Part shown: in pieces, positions 43,574 to 52,311 of the stretch
Position numbering within the stretch: the stretch's first letter is position 1
How the letters are laid out: each line of letters opens with the position of its first letter
Origin: Amycolatopsis suaedae
GTDB taxonomy: Bacteria > Actinomycetota > Actinomycetes > Mycobacteriales > Pseudonocardiaceae
Length of the DNA stretch: 64,000 bases
Assembly (NCBI RefSeq): GCF_004214935.1
Contig: NZ_SFCC01000013.1
Coordinates: 186,001-250,000 of the forward strand
Reading direction: 5' to 3'
The notes under the pieces: generated by a model
What the model was told of the DNA's origin: nothing
Databases searched by the model: none
What the model saw: the letters and a program-made list of their open reading frames with translations, nothing else
Translations under genes and position numbers: made by a program

Positions 43574-44059
43574 TCAGCCGACGGCCGCGGCGAACATGCC
43601 CGCCTCGTAGGAACCGCCCTTCTGGTGCACGATGACGGCCATCCGGTTGGCCGCGTTGATCAACGCGACGAGCGCCACCAGCGCGGCGACCTGGTCGTCG
43701 TCGTAGTGCTCGCGCACCAGTGCCCAGGTCTCGTCCGAGACGCCCTGGTGGGCGTCGGCGAGCCGGGTGCCCTCCTCGGCCAGCGCCAGCGCGGCCCGCT
43801 CGGCCTCGGTGAACACCGTCGACTCCCGCCAGGCCGCGACCAGGTTGAGCCGCACCGCCGACTCCCCCGCCGCGGCCGCCTCCTTGGTGTGCATGTCGAT
43901 GCACCAGCCGCAGCCGTTGATCTGGCTGGCACGCAACGAGACCAGTTCCTGGGTGGACGCGGGCAGCGGCGACTGGTGGATCACCAGCCCGGCATTGGCG
44001 AAGCGCTTGGCGAACTTGGCGGCGATCTCGTTGTCGAACATGTTGAACCGGGTGTCCAT
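43574..44059 (-). CDS. AhpD/carboxymuconolactone-decarboxylase-family protein
   Basis: 161 residues with the redox-active motif NGCGWCIDMHTKEA (Cys50 and Cys53, then His57), the signature of AhpD-like peroxidase-reducing proteins. The Shine-Dalgarno GAGGACGAGG precedes ATG 44059. It is divergent from an ECF41 sigma gene. ECF41 genes are known to sit beside COE proteins (carboxymuconolactone decarboxylase, oxidoreductase or epimerase), so this is the likely target of that sigma factor. Confidence 0.9.
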   Translation of the reverse strand: MDTRFNMFDNEIAAKFAKRFANAGLVIHQSPLPASTQELVSLRASQINGCGWCIDMHTKEAAAAGESAVRLNLVAAWRESTVFTEAERAALALAEEGTRLADAHQGVSDETWALVREHYDDDQVAALVALVALINAANRMAVIVHQKGGSYEAGMFAAAVG

Positions 44060-44119
44060 GACCTCGTCCTCACTCGTGGAGTTACGTGAACGAACACCAG
44101 ATGCCGGCGAACGCCTCCC

Positions 44120-44157
44120 CGTGACACCCCGGCGCTGTGGGGCAGGCCACTGTCACG
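44120..44157. promoter_or_regulatory. Two divergent TGTCACG motifs (ECF41 -35-like)
   Basis: TGTCACG is at 44151-44157 on the + strand, facing the sigma gene, and at 44120-44126 on the minus strand, facing the AhpD-like gene. ECF41 promoters are described with TGTCACA-like -35 boxes and CGTC -10 boxes. A CGTC at the expected distance is not clear for either, so only the -35 part is supported. Confidence 0.4.
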
Positions 44158-44179
44158 AACCGGCGGCGTCCGGAGTCTG

Positions 44180-45073
44180 GTGGGTGTGACGACACCGGAT
44201 CCCGCCACCGAAGCGTTCCTGACCCACCGCAACCTGCTGTTCACCGTCGCCTACGAGATGCTCGGCTCGGCCGCCGACGCGGAGGACGTGCTGCAGGAGA
44301 CCTGGCTGCGCTGGGCTGGCGTCGACCTCGGCACGGTCCGCGACCAGCGTGCCTACCTGGTCCGGATCACCACGCGGCAGGCGCTCACCCGGCTGCGCAC
44401 GCTCGGCAGGCGCAAGGAGTCCTATGTCGGGTCGTGGCTGCCCGAACCGCTGCTGACCGCGCCAGACGTGGCCGAGGACGTCGAACTGGCCGAGAACGTC
44501 TCGATGGCGATGCTGCTGGTGCTGGAGACGCTCGCGCCGACCGAACGGGCGGTGTTCGTGCTGCGGGAGGTGTTCGACCTCGGCTACGACGAGATCGCCG
44601 ATGCCGTCGGCAAGAGCCCGGCCGCGGTCCGGCAGATCGCGCACCGCGCGCGGAACCACGTCGCGGCGCGGCGGCCGCGCGGCACGGTGTCCGCGGCACA
44701 GGCCCGGTCCGCGCTGGAGGCGTTCCGGCAGGTGATCGAAACCGGTGACCTGCAACGGTTGCTGGACATCCTCGCGCCCGACGTGGTCATGCTCGGCGAC
44801 GGCGGCGGGATCAAGCAGGCCGTGCCACGGCCGATCGTGGGCGCCGACAAGGTGGCCCGCCTGCTGGCCGCCGGGATGGCCAGGGTCGCCGGCCGGATGA
44901 CGGTGCGGTCGGCGCAGGTCAACGGCTACCCGGCGCTGATCCTCGCGCTGGACGGGGAACTCGACACCGTGGTGGCGGTGCGCATGGACGACGGCCTCGT
45001 CACCGGCCTGTACGCCGTGCGCAACCCGGAGAAGCTGTCGCACATGGAGCGGGAGACGGTCCTGAGCCGGTGA
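44180..45073 (+). CDS. ECF41-type sigma factor (SigJ-like) with SnoaL-like C-terminal domain
   Basis: 297 residues. The sigma-2 region includes LLFTVAYEMLGSAADAEDVLQETWLRW and the sigma-4 region LAPTERAVFVLREVFDLGYDEIADAVGKSPAAVRQIAHRAR. The C-terminal 110 residues form a SnoaL-like domain that in ECF41 proteins replaces an anti-sigma factor as regulator. The start is GTG 44180 or GTG 44186. It is divergent from its probable target, the AhpD-like gene. Confidence 0.9.
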   Translation: MGVTTPDPATEAFLTHRNLLFTVAYEMLGSAADAEDVLQETWLRWAGVDLGTVRDQRAYLVRITTRQALTRLRTLGRRKESYVGSWLPEPLLTAPDVAEDVELAENVSMAMLLVLETLAPTERAVFVLREVFDLGYDEIADAVGKSPAAVRQIAHRARNHVAARRPRGTVSAAQARSALEAFRQVIETGDLQRLLDILAPDVVMLGDGGGIKQAVPRPIVGADKVARLLAAGMARVAGRMTVRSAQVNGYPALILALDGELDTVVAVRMDDGLVTGLYAVRNPEKLSHMERETVLSR

Positions 45074-45076
45074 GTG

Positions 45077-45997
45077 TCAGACGTCGGCGTTGCCACCGGT
45101 GCAGACGACGGCGACCGTGCGGCCGGCGAAGCGGTCCCGGTGCGCCAGCACGGCCGCGAGCGCGGCGGCGCCGGCACCCTCGGCGAGGGTGTGCGCGTCC
45201 CGCATCAGCACCCGCTGCGCTTCGGCGATGGCGTCGTCGCCGACCAGCAGGAAGTCGGCCAGGTGCGCACGCATGAGCCGCTGGGTCAGCTCGAACCCGG
45301 ACCCGGTGGCCAGTCCCCCGACCACCGTCCTGTTCGGACGTTCGACGACGCCGCCCGCACGCCACGAGTCGTGGGCGGCCGGTGACGCGGCCGACTGCAC
45401 GCCGATCACCTCGCAGCCGGGTGCCAGCGCCGCCGCGACCACGCCGGCCGCGGCGGCACCGCTGCCGCCGCCGACCGGCACGACGATCACGTCGATGTCC
45501 GGCGAATGGGTGAACATCTCCACGTACAGCGTCCCCACCCCGGCCACCAGCTCCGGGTCGTCGGCGGCGGTCACCAGCCGCATTCCCCGCTCCCGCGCGA
45601 GGTTCACCGCGTACGGCCGGGCCTCGTCGAACGTCGCCCCGTACTCGACCAGCTCCGCCCCCAGCGCCCGCACCGCCCGCGCCTTGACCGGGCTGGGATC
45701 GCGGGGCATGACGATCGTGCACGGCGCGCCGAACCGGGCGGCCGCGTAGGCCAGGGACTGGGCGTGGTTGCCGGTGGAGTACCCGAGCACCCCGCGCGCC
45801 CGCTGCGCCGGCGACATCGCGGTCAGCAGCGTCAGCCCGCCACGCACCTTGAACGCGCCCGTCGGCTGCGTGTTCTCGTGCTTGACCAGCACGGTCGTGC
45901 CCGCCGCCCGGTCGATCAGCGGGTAGTTCCACATCGGGGTGGGCGGCAGGTGCCCGGCGACCACGCGGTGCGCTCGCAGCACGTCGGTGATGTCCAT
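45077..45997 (-). CDS. Threonine/serine dehydratase (PLP fold type II)
   Basis: 306 residues. The PLP lysine is in PTGAFKVRGG (about residue 53), SLAYAA follows, and the phosphate-binding loop is VPVGGGSGAAAAG. There is no C-terminal ACT-like regulatory domain, so it is the short catabolic or serine-racemase-like type rather than IlvA. ATG at 45997 matches the usual MDITDVLRA-like start. It deaminates threonine or serine to the 2-oxo acid. It is divergent from a LysR gene whose palindrome overlaps the promoter. Confidence 0.87.
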   Translation of the reverse strand: MDITDVLRAHRVVAGHLPPTPMWNYPLIDRAAGTTVLVKHENTQPTGAFKVRGGLTLLTAMSPAQRARGVLGYSTGNHAQSLAYAAARFGAPCTIVMPRDPSPVKARAVRALGAELVEYGATFDEARPYAVNLARERGMRLVTAADDPELVAGVGTLYVEMFTHSPDIDVIVVPVGGGSGAAAAGVVAAALAPGCEVIGVQSAASPAAHDSWRAGGVVERPNRTVVGGLATGSGFELTQRLMRAHLADFLLVGDDAIAEAQRVLMRDAHTLAEGAGAAALAAVLAHRDRFAGRTVAVVCTGGNADV

Positions 45998-46052
45998 GCC
46001 CACACTGTCGCCCAGTTCGAGCCATAGCTCCAATGTCGGTTTTCTCGGCAAG

Positions 46053-46073
46053 CATCGATATGGTCTATCGATG
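46053..46073. promoter_or_regulatory. Palindrome overlapping the lysR start codon
   Basis: CATCGATA and its exact complement TATCGATG flank TGGTC. The right arm ends in the ATG of the LysR gene at 46071. It fits an autoregulatory LysR box also serving the divergent dehydratase gene. Confidence 0.6.
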
Positions 46074-46943
46074 GATCTCACCCGCCTGCGGGTCCTGGTG
46101 GCGGTCGCCAGGACCGGCTCGGTCACCGCCGCGGCAGAGGCACTGCACTACGCCCAGCCGTCGGTCAGCCACCATCTGGCCAGGCTGGAGGCCGAGGCCG
46201 GGGTACCGCTGGTGCAGCGCGCCGGCCGCGGCATCCGGCTCACCGACGCGGGCCGTCTCCTCGTGGAGCGGGCCGAGGAGATCCTCGGCCAGGTGGAGTC
46301 CGTCCGCACCGAACTGGCCGCGCACGCCGGTCTGCGGGTGGGCCGGGTCCGGCTCGCCGCCTTCCCGTCCGCGCTGGCCACGCTGGTGCCGGAGGCGGCG
46401 GCCCGGCTGGCGTCCGCCCACCCCGGCATCGAGCTGGCCCTGTCCGAGGCCGAACCGCCCGAGGCCCTGGCCGCGCTGCGGGGCGGGGAGGCCGACGCGG
46501 CGCTGGTCTTCGAGCACGACACCCCGGTGCGGGGCGACCACCGCAACACCACGCTCGTCCCGGTGCTGGAGGACCCGCTGTACGTGGTCACGCCTGCCGG
46601 CCGGGCGCCGGAGTCCACTCTGGACTCCTACCGCGCCGACCGGTGGATCGCCGGGTGCACACGCTGCCGCGCCCACCTGCTGTCGCTGTGCGACTTCACG
46701 CCGGACATCCGGTTCGAGACCGACGACTACGTCGCCGTCCAGGCGCTGGTCGCCGCCGGTCTCGGCGTCAGTGTCCTGCCCGGGCTGGCGCTGCGTGCCC
46801 ACCGCCATCCCGGTGTCCGGACCGCCGAACTGCCCGGAACCCGGCGGCTGGTCTCGGTCGCGGTCTACGGCAGGCCGCCCGCGCCGCTGCCCGTGCAGGC
46901 GTTCCTGGAGGCGCTCGACGGTCGCCGGCCACGGCTACCATGA
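46071..46943 (+). CDS. LysR-family regulator
   Basis: 290 residues. The N-terminal HTH is MDLTRLRVLVAVARTGSVTAAAEALHYAQPSVSHHLARLEAEAG. The periplasmic-binding-like effector domain runs from about residue 90. It is divergent from the threonine/serine dehydratase gene and probably controls it. It is followed 22 nt later by a second LysR gene on the same strand. Confidence 0.88.
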   Translation: MDLTRLRVLVAVARTGSVTAAAEALHYAQPSVSHHLARLEAEAGVPLVQRAGRGIRLTDAGRLLVERAEEILGQVESVRTELAAHAGLRVGRVRLAAFPSALATLVPEAAARLASAHPGIELALSEAEPPEALAALRGGEADAALVFEHDTPVRGDHRNTTLVPVLEDPLYVVTPAGRAPESTLDSYRADRWIAGCTRCRAHLLSLCDFTPDIRFETDDYVAVQALVAAGLGVSVLPGLALRAHRHPGVRTAELPGTRRLVSVAVYGRPPAPLPVQAFLEALDGRRPRLP

Positions 46944-46965
46944 CCGCTCCGGAACGGGAGACGCG

Positions 46966-47832
46966 GTGGAACGACGACAGCTGGAGTACTTCATCGCCGT
47001 GGTCGAGCACGGCGGGTTCACGCCGGCCGCGGCGGCGCTGCACGTGTCGCAACCCGCCCTGTCGCACTCGATCCGGGCCCTGGAACGGGAGCTGGGCGGC
47101 AGCCTGTTCCACCGGCTGCCCCACGGTGTCACCCTCACCGCCGCCGGTGAGGCACTGGTCCCGCCCGCGCAGCAGGTGCTGCGTGACCTGGTCACGGCGA
47201 GGTCGCTGGTCCGCGACGTCCTCGGGCTCGGCGGCGGCAGGCTCGACATCGTCTCGCAGACGACGCTGTCCGTCGATCCGCTGGCCGGGATGCTCGGCCG
47301 CTTCCGGCGGGTCCACCCCAGGGTCAGCGTGCGGGTGACCGACCCGGAACGCGGGTCCGCGGTGGTGCACATGGTCGGGGCCGGCGAGTGCGAGCTCGGC
47401 CTGGTGGACGCCTCGGTGCCCAGCGGTGACCTGTCCGGAATGGACCTGCCCGAACACGAGATGCACGTCGTGCTGCCCCCGGACCACCCGCATCCGGCCG
47501 GGGACACGATCACCGCGCGGGAGCTGTCCGGCCTGGACCTGATCGTCACCCCGCCGGGTACCGAGACCCGGGCGGCGGTGGACGAGGTCTGTGCCGCACT
47601 CGGCGTCGAACCCCGGATCGTCGTGGAGACCGCGCACCGGGCCATGATCCTGCCGCTGGTGCTGGCCGGGGTGGGGGCGTCGGTGCTGCCGACCGCCATG
47701 GCGTCGGGGGCGGTGCCGCACGGTGCCCGCATGGTGTCGGCCCGGCCGCGGCTGCTGCGCCGCGGCCGGCTGGTGTGGCGGCAGGGCCCGCTGTCCCCCG
47801 CCGCCAGGGCGTTCGTCGACATGGCGGTATAG
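46966..47832 (+). CDS. LysR-family regulator (second, adjacent)
   Basis: 288 residues. The HTH is VERRQLEYFIAVVEHGGFTPAAAALHVSQPALSHSIRALEREL. The effector domain ends with VGASVLPTAMASGAV. GTG at 46966 follows the Shine-Dalgarno ACGGGAG. The long upstream extension of this frame is a shadow of the first LysR gene. It precedes the sulfatase/FGE operon by 90 nt and may regulate it. Confidence 0.87.
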   Translation: MERRQLEYFIAVVEHGGFTPAAAALHVSQPALSHSIRALERELGGSLFHRLPHGVTLTAAGEALVPPAQQVLRDLVTARSLVRDVLGLGGGRLDIVSQTTLSVDPLAGMLGRFRRVHPRVSVRVTDPERGSAVVHMVGAGECELGLVDASVPSGDLSGMDLPEHEMHVVLPPDHPHPAGDTITARELSGLDLIVTPPGTETRAAVDEVCAALGVEPRIVVETAHRAMILPLVLAGVGASVLPTAMASGAVPHGARMVSARPRLLRRGRLVWRQGPLSPAARAFVDMAV

Positions 47833-47922
47833 GCACTCCTTATCGCCGTCATACAGAAGTCGTTCGGCCCACTTCCTGGACCCCTGTTGACCGGACGGGC
47901 ATCCGCTGCCCAGGCTGCGCAC

Positions 47923-50277
47923 ATGGCTGACTTCGACGCCGGACGGCACATCCTCCCGCGCCCGGACCCCCGCGTGTCGGCGCCGGCCGCCATGGACGTC
48001 CACGACCAGGACACCGCGTTCACCCCGGTCAGGCCGGTCCCGCCGCCGGAGTCCGCGCCGAACGTGGTCATCGTGCTGGTCGACGATCTCGGGTACGGCA
48101 CGTCCAGCGCGTTCGGCGGGCCGTGCGCGATGCCGACGGCGGACCGCCTGGCGGACAACGGATTGCGCTACACCCGTTTCCACGTGACGGCGTTGTGCTC
48201 GCCGACCCGGCAGGCCCTGCTGACCGGGCGCAACCACCACTCGGTCGGCATGGGCGGGACCACCGAGATGGCCACCGCCGCGCCGGGGTACAACGGGTTC
48301 CGGCCGCGCAGCGCGGCGACACTGGCCCAGATCCTGCAGGGAAACGGCTACAGCACGGCGGCGTTCGGGAAGTGGCACCAGACCCCGCCGCGGGAGATCA
48401 GCGCCGTCGGGCCGTTCGACCGGTGGCCCACCGGGGAGGGCTTCGACACCTTCTACGGGTTCATGGGCGCCGAGATGAACCACTGGTATCCGTTGCTGTA
48501 TCAGGGAACCACGCCGGTCGAGCCGGACCGGGGCCCCGAGGACGGCTATCACCTCACCGAGGACCTCGTCGACCACGCCATCGACTGGGTCCGCACCCAG
48601 CGGACGCTGACGCCGGACCGGCCGTTCTTCACCTACCTCGCGCTCGGCGCCGCGCACGCGCCGCTGCACGTCGGCAGGCAATGGCGGGACCGCTACCGCG
48701 GGCGCTTCGACCACGGCTGGGACCGTCAGCGGGAGCTGACCCTGCGGCGGCAGAAGGAACTCGGCGTCGTGCCAGCCGATACCGAGCTGGCGCCGTGGGC
48801 CGAGGGCGTTCCGCACTGGGACGAGCTCACCGCCAACCAGCGCCGCCTGGCGGCGCGGTTCATGGAGACGTTCGCGGGGTTCACCGAGCACGCCGACGTC
48901 CAGGTGGGCAGGTTCACCGCCGCGCTGGAGGAACTCGGCGAGCTGGACAACACCCTGTTCCTCTACATCCTCGGCGACAACGGCGCGTCCGGCGAGGGCG
49001 GCGTCGAGGGCACGATCGTCGAGCACCGGCTCGGGCACGGCGTGGTGGACGACCCGGACGAGATGATCGCGCACATCGACGACATCGGCGGACCGGACAG
49101 CTACGCGATCGCCCCCGCCGGCTGGGCACTGGCGCTGAACACCCCGTTCCAGTGGACCAAGCAGGTGGCGTCCCACCTCGGCGGAACCCGGGACGGCATG
49201 ATCCTGCACTGGCCGCGTGGCGTCGCCGACCGCGGCGGCCTGCGGCACCAGTTCACGCACGTGATCGACGTGCTGCCGACGATCCTGGACTGCGTGGGGG
49301 TTCCGGCGCCGTTCAGCGTCGACGGTGTGCCCCAGCAGCCGATCGAGGGCACGAGCATGTGGCCCACGCTCGCCGATCCGCAGGCACCGGAACGGCACCG
49401 CACGCAGTACTTCGAGATGTGCGGCAACCGCGGGATCTACCACGACGGCTGGATGGCGGTCACCCGGCACGGCGTGCCCTGGGAGATGGTGCCGACGGCG
49501 GACCGCCGGTTCGCCGACGACGTCTGGGAGCTCTACAACCTGCGCAGCGACTGGAGCCAGGCCCGCGACCTGGCCGCCGAGCACCCCGAGACGCTGCGCC
49601 GCCTGCGGGACCTGTTCCTGATCGAGGCCGCGAAGTACCAGGTCTTCCCGTTGGACGACCGGGTCACCGAACGCGAGAACCCCGCCCTGGCCGGGCGCGT
49701 CGACCTGCTCGGTGAGCGGACGTCGGTGACCTACCGCGGAGGGATGCGGCGATTCACCGAGGAGACCACGCTCAACGTCAAGAACCGCTCCCACAGCATC
49801 ACCGCGGACATCGAGGTGCCGGAGACGGCCGAGGGCGTGCTGATCGCGCAGGGTGGCCGGTTCGGCGGCTGGTCGGTCTACTTCGCCGGCGGGCGGCCGT
49901 CCTACACCTACAACTACTTCGGCCTGGAGCTGTTCACCGTCCGAAGCGGACGGACGCTGGCGCCGGGGCGGCACGAGGTCCGGCTGGAGTTCGGTTACGA
50001 CGGCGGGGGTTTCGGCAAGGGTGGCACCGCCACGCTCGTCGTCGACGGTGAGAAGCACGCCTCCGGGCGGGTCGAACGGACCATTCCCTACTACTTCTCC
50101 TTCGACGAGACCCTGGACGTCGGCGTCGACCTGGGCACCCCGGTGACCGACGACTACCCCGTCGGCGCCAACGAGTTCACCGGGACCGTGCACACGGTCC
50201 GCGTCGACGTGGATCCCGAGACCGCGCCGCCGGAGCCCGACGGCGGGCTGCACCGGCGGGTCATGGGAGCCCAGTGA
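47923..50277 (+). CDS. Arylsulfatase (type I, formylglycine)
   Basis: 784 residues. The sulfatase signature CSPTRQALLTGR has the Cys (Cys92) that is converted to formylglycine. Metal-binding Asp residues are in VLVDDLGYG near residue 54, and LYILGDNGASGEG lies later. FGKWH and THVIDVLPTILDCVG are also typical. The C-terminal 200 residues form a beta-rich accessory domain. ATG 47923 is preferred over TTG 47887. There is no clear signal peptide. It hydrolyses sulfate esters and is activated by the coupled FGE gene. Confidence 0.92.
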   Translation: MADFDAGRHILPRPDPRVSAPAAMDVHDQDTAFTPVRPVPPPESAPNVVIVLVDDLGYGTSSAFGGPCAMPTADRLADNGLRYTRFHVTALCSPTRQALLTGRNHHSVGMGGTTEMATAAPGYNGFRPRSAATLAQILQGNGYSTAAFGKWHQTPPREISAVGPFDRWPTGEGFDTFYGFMGAEMNHWYPLLYQGTTPVEPDRGPEDGYHLTEDLVDHAIDWVRTQRTLTPDRPFFTYLALGAAHAPLHVGRQWRDRYRGRFDHGWDRQRELTLRRQKELGVVPADTELAPWAEGVPHWDELTANQRRLAARFMETFAGFTEHADVQVGRFTAALEELGELDNTLFLYILGDNGASGEGGVEGTIVEHRLGHGVVDDPDEMIAHIDDIGGPDSYAIAPAGWALALNTPFQWTKQVASHLGGTRDGMILHWPRGVADRGGLRHQFTHVIDVLPTILDCVGVPAPFSVDGVPQQPIEGTSMWPTLADPQAPERHRTQYFEMCGNRGIYHDGWMAVTRHGVPWEMVPTADRRFADDVWELYNLRSDWSQARDLAAEHPETLRRLRDLFLIEAAKYQVFPLDDRVTERENPALAGRVDLLGERTSVTYRGGMRRFTEETTLNVKNRSHSITADIEVPETAEGVLIAQGGRFGGWSVYFAGGRPSYTYNYFGLELFTVRSGRTLAPGRHEVRLEFGYDGGGFGKGGTATLVVDGEKHASGRVERTIPYYFSFDETLDVGVDLGTPVTDDYPVGANEFTGTVHTVRVDVDPETAPPEPDGGLHRRVMGAQ

Positions 50278-51155
50278 GCTGCTGCGTACCGTCCGGCCCC
50301 GGCGACACCGCCCAGCGGCCGGCTCCGGCACCTGCCCGCCCGGCGGCGACCGAGGGCATGGTGCTCGTCCCGCCGGGCGAGTTCCGCATGGGCAGCGAGG
50401 ACGCGTTCGCCTACCCGGCCGACGGTGAGGGGCCCGTTCGGACGGTGCGGCTCGAGGCGTTCCTGATCGACGCCCGCGCGGTGACCAACGCGGACTTCGC
50501 CCGCTTCACGGCCGAGACCGGTTACCGCACCACCGCGGAACGGGCGGGTTGGTCGTTCGTCTTCGCCGGCCTGCTCCCGGACGACTTCCCGCCCACCCGG
50601 GGCGTCGCGGCCGCGCCGTGGTGGCGCCAGGTCGAGGGTGCGGACTGGCGCAGGCCGGACGGCCCGCACTCCGGCTGGGAGGACCGGCCGGACCATCCGG
50701 TCGTGCACGTCGACTGGCACGACGCCCTGGCCTACCGCGCCTGGGCGGGCACCCGTCTGCCCACCGAGGCGCAGTGGGAACGGGCCGCGCGCGGCGGGCT
50801 GGAGTCGAAGGTGTTCCCGTGGGGCGACGAGCGGGAACCGGACGGGCACCATCGCATGAACGTGTGGCAGGGCAGCTTCCCGTCCCGCAACACCGTGGCC
50901 GACGGCTGGTACGGCACCTGCCCGGTGGACGCGTTCCAGCCCAACGGTTTCGGCCTGTACAACACCACCGGCAACGTGTGGGAGTGGTGCGCGGACCCGT
51001 TCCGTCCCGGTACCGGCGGACAGCGGGTCGCCAAGGGTGGTTCGTACCTGTGCCACGAGTCCTACTGCCGCCGCTACCGGGTGGCGGCACGGCAGGGCCT
51101 GGCCCCGGACTCGACGGCGGGCAACGTCGGGTTCCGCTGCGCCGCGATTCCCTAG
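50274..51155 (+). CDS. Formylglycine-generating enzyme (SUMF1/FGE)
   Basis: 293 residues, FGE fold: MVLVPPGEFRMGSEDAFAYPADGEGPVRTV, LPTEAQWERAARGGLESKVFPWGDE, NTTGNVWEWCADPF. The catalytic pair is in GGSYLCHESYCRRYR (Cys260 and Cys265, C-x4-C, as in human and Streptomyces FGE), so the enzyme should be active. It oxidises the CSPTR cysteine of the preceding sulfatase to formylglycine using O2 and copper. The start overlaps the sulfatase stop (GTGA). Confidence 0.93.
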   Translation: MSCCVPSGPGDTAQRPAPAPARPAATEGMVLVPPGEFRMGSEDAFAYPADGEGPVRTVRLEAFLIDARAVTNADFARFTAETGYRTTAERAGWSFVFAGLLPDDFPPTRGVAAAPWWRQVEGADWRRPDGPHSGWEDRPDHPVVHVDWHDALAYRAWAGTRLPTEAQWERAARGGLESKVFPWGDEREPDGHHRMNVWQGSFPSRNTVADGWYGTCPVDAFQPNGFGLYNTTGNVWEWCADPFRPGTGGQRVAKGGSYLCHESYCRRYRVAARQGLAPDSTAGNVGFRCAAIP

Positions 51156-51496
51156 AAGCTCAGGAATCCGGCCAGCCGGTCCAGCGCGCCGGGCACGACC
51201 CAGTAGTAGACCCAGGTTCCCCGGCGTTCGCAGTCGATGAGCCCGGCCTGCCGCAACAGCTTGAGGTGGTGGGAGATCGTCGGCTGGGACAGGTCGAACG
51301 CCGGGGTCAGCTCGCAGACGCAGATCTCGCCGTCGCGCTGCGAGGCGATCATCGACAGCAGCCGCAGCCGTACCGGGTCTCCCAGGGCCTTGAAGGCGAC
51401 GGCCAGTTCGGCGGCCTGACCTGCCTCCAGCGAGGTGGTGGCCACGTTGTGGCAGCACTTCGTGTCCGGGCCGAGGACCTCCAGCTGTTTCGACAC
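51152..51496 (-). CDS. arsR: ArsR-type arsenite-responsive repressor
   Basis: 114 residues. The winged HTH is LGDPVRLRLLSMIASQRDGEICVCELTPAFDLSQPTISHHLKLLRQAGLI. The inducer site CVC at the start of helix 3 is of classic ArsR type, with an extra CC pair near the N-terminus (TKCCHN) that may be a third ligand. GTG at 51496. It is divergent from arsM-arsO and is expected to repress both units until As(III) binds. Confidence 0.9.
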   Translation of the reverse strand: MSKQLEVLGPDTKCCHNVATTSLEAGQAAELAVAFKALGDPVRLRLLSMIASQRDGEICVCELTPAFDLSQPTISHHLKLLRQAGLIDCERRGTWVYYWVVPGALDRLAGFLSF

Positions 51497-51505
51497 ACTT
51501 CTATA

Positions 51506-51559
51506 TTGACAGTCTTCAAACCAGCATGCAAGCCTTGTATCGACAACCATCGATACAAG
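51506..51559. promoter_or_regulatory. Two palindromes in arsR/arsM divergent promoter
   Basis: TTGA-N6-TCAA (51506-51519) is a typical ArsR-like site. A stronger one, CTTGTATCGA (51534-51543) and TCGATACAAG (51550-51559), is a perfect 10-bp inverted repeat. It ends in the AAGGAGG Shine-Dalgarno of arsM, so it could also fold in the mRNA and mask the ribosome site. Confidence 0.6.
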
Positions 51560-51567
51560 GAGGCGTC

Positions 51568-52311
51568 ATGGCCGACCTGCGAGAGACCGTCCGGGAGCGC
51601 TACGCCGCGGCCGCGCTGAAGGTCACCGGCGGCGAAACGGCTTGCTGCGGACCGACGGAGACCGACGAGAACTTCGGCTCCACCCTGTACGCCACCGACG
51701 AGCGGGACGCCCTGCCCGCCGACGCCGTCGCCGCCTCGCTGGGCTGCGGCAACCCGACCGCCGTCGCCGAACTCCGGGAGGGCGAGCGGGTGCTCGATCT
51801 CGGTTCCGGCGGCGGGATCGACGTGCTGCTGTCGGCGCGCCGGGTCGGCCCGTCGGGCAAGGCGTACGGGCTGGACATGACCGACGAGATGCTCGCGCTG
51901 GCCGTGGCCAACGCGGAGCAGGCGGGCGCCACCAACGTCGAGTTCCTCAAGGGCACCATCGAGGCCATCCCGCTGCCCGCGGGCACGATCGACGTGGTGA
52001 TCTCCAACTGCGTGATCAACCTGTCGGTGGACAAGCCCGCGGTGTTCGCCGAGATGTTCCGCGTCCTCACCCCCGGCGGCCGGATCGGCGTCACCGACGT
52101 CGTCGCCGAGGACCACCTCAGCAGCGCGCAGCGGGCCGAGCGCGGTGACCACGTGGGCTGCATCGCCGGTGCCCTGTCCTTCGCCGAGTACCGCGCCGGC
52201 CTGCTGGCCGCCGGGTTCACCGGCGTCGAGATCACCGCGACTCACCCGGTCGCCGACGCCATGCACTCGGCGATCGTCCGCGCCGTCAAGCCTGCCGGGG
52301 ACACGGCGTGA
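51568..52311 (+). CDS. arsM: Arsenite S-adenosylmethionine methyltransferase
   Basis: 247 residues. SAM motif I is VLDLGSGGGIDVLLSA (about residue 70). The As-binding cysteines of ArsM are visible: TACCGPT near the N-terminus, SLGCGNPTA, VISNCVINL and GDHVGCIAGAL. The sequence GLDMTDEML is also characteristic. It methylates As(III) to volatile or less toxic forms. ATG 51568 follows a strong AAGGAGG. It is coupled to arsO by a 4-nt overlap. Confidence 0.92.
   Translation: MADLRETVRERYAAAALKVTGGETACCGPTETDENFGSTLYATDERDALPADAVAASLGCGNPTAVAELREGERVLDLGSGGGIDVLLSARRVGPSGKAYGLDMTDEMLALAVANAEQAGATNVEFLKGTIEAIPLPAGTIDVVISNCVINLSVDKPAVFAEMFRVLTPGGRIGVTDVVAEDHLSSAQRAERGDHVGCIAGALSFAEYRAGLLAAGFTGVEITATHPVADAMHSAIVRAVKPAGDTA

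Noticed and set aside
46768..50331. Minus-strand open frame of about 1187 codons
   Set aside because: It runs opposite LysR, sulfatase and FGE genes that have clear motifs. Long stop-free frames are expected at this GC content, and its composition is Pro/Arg/Gly-rich without domains.
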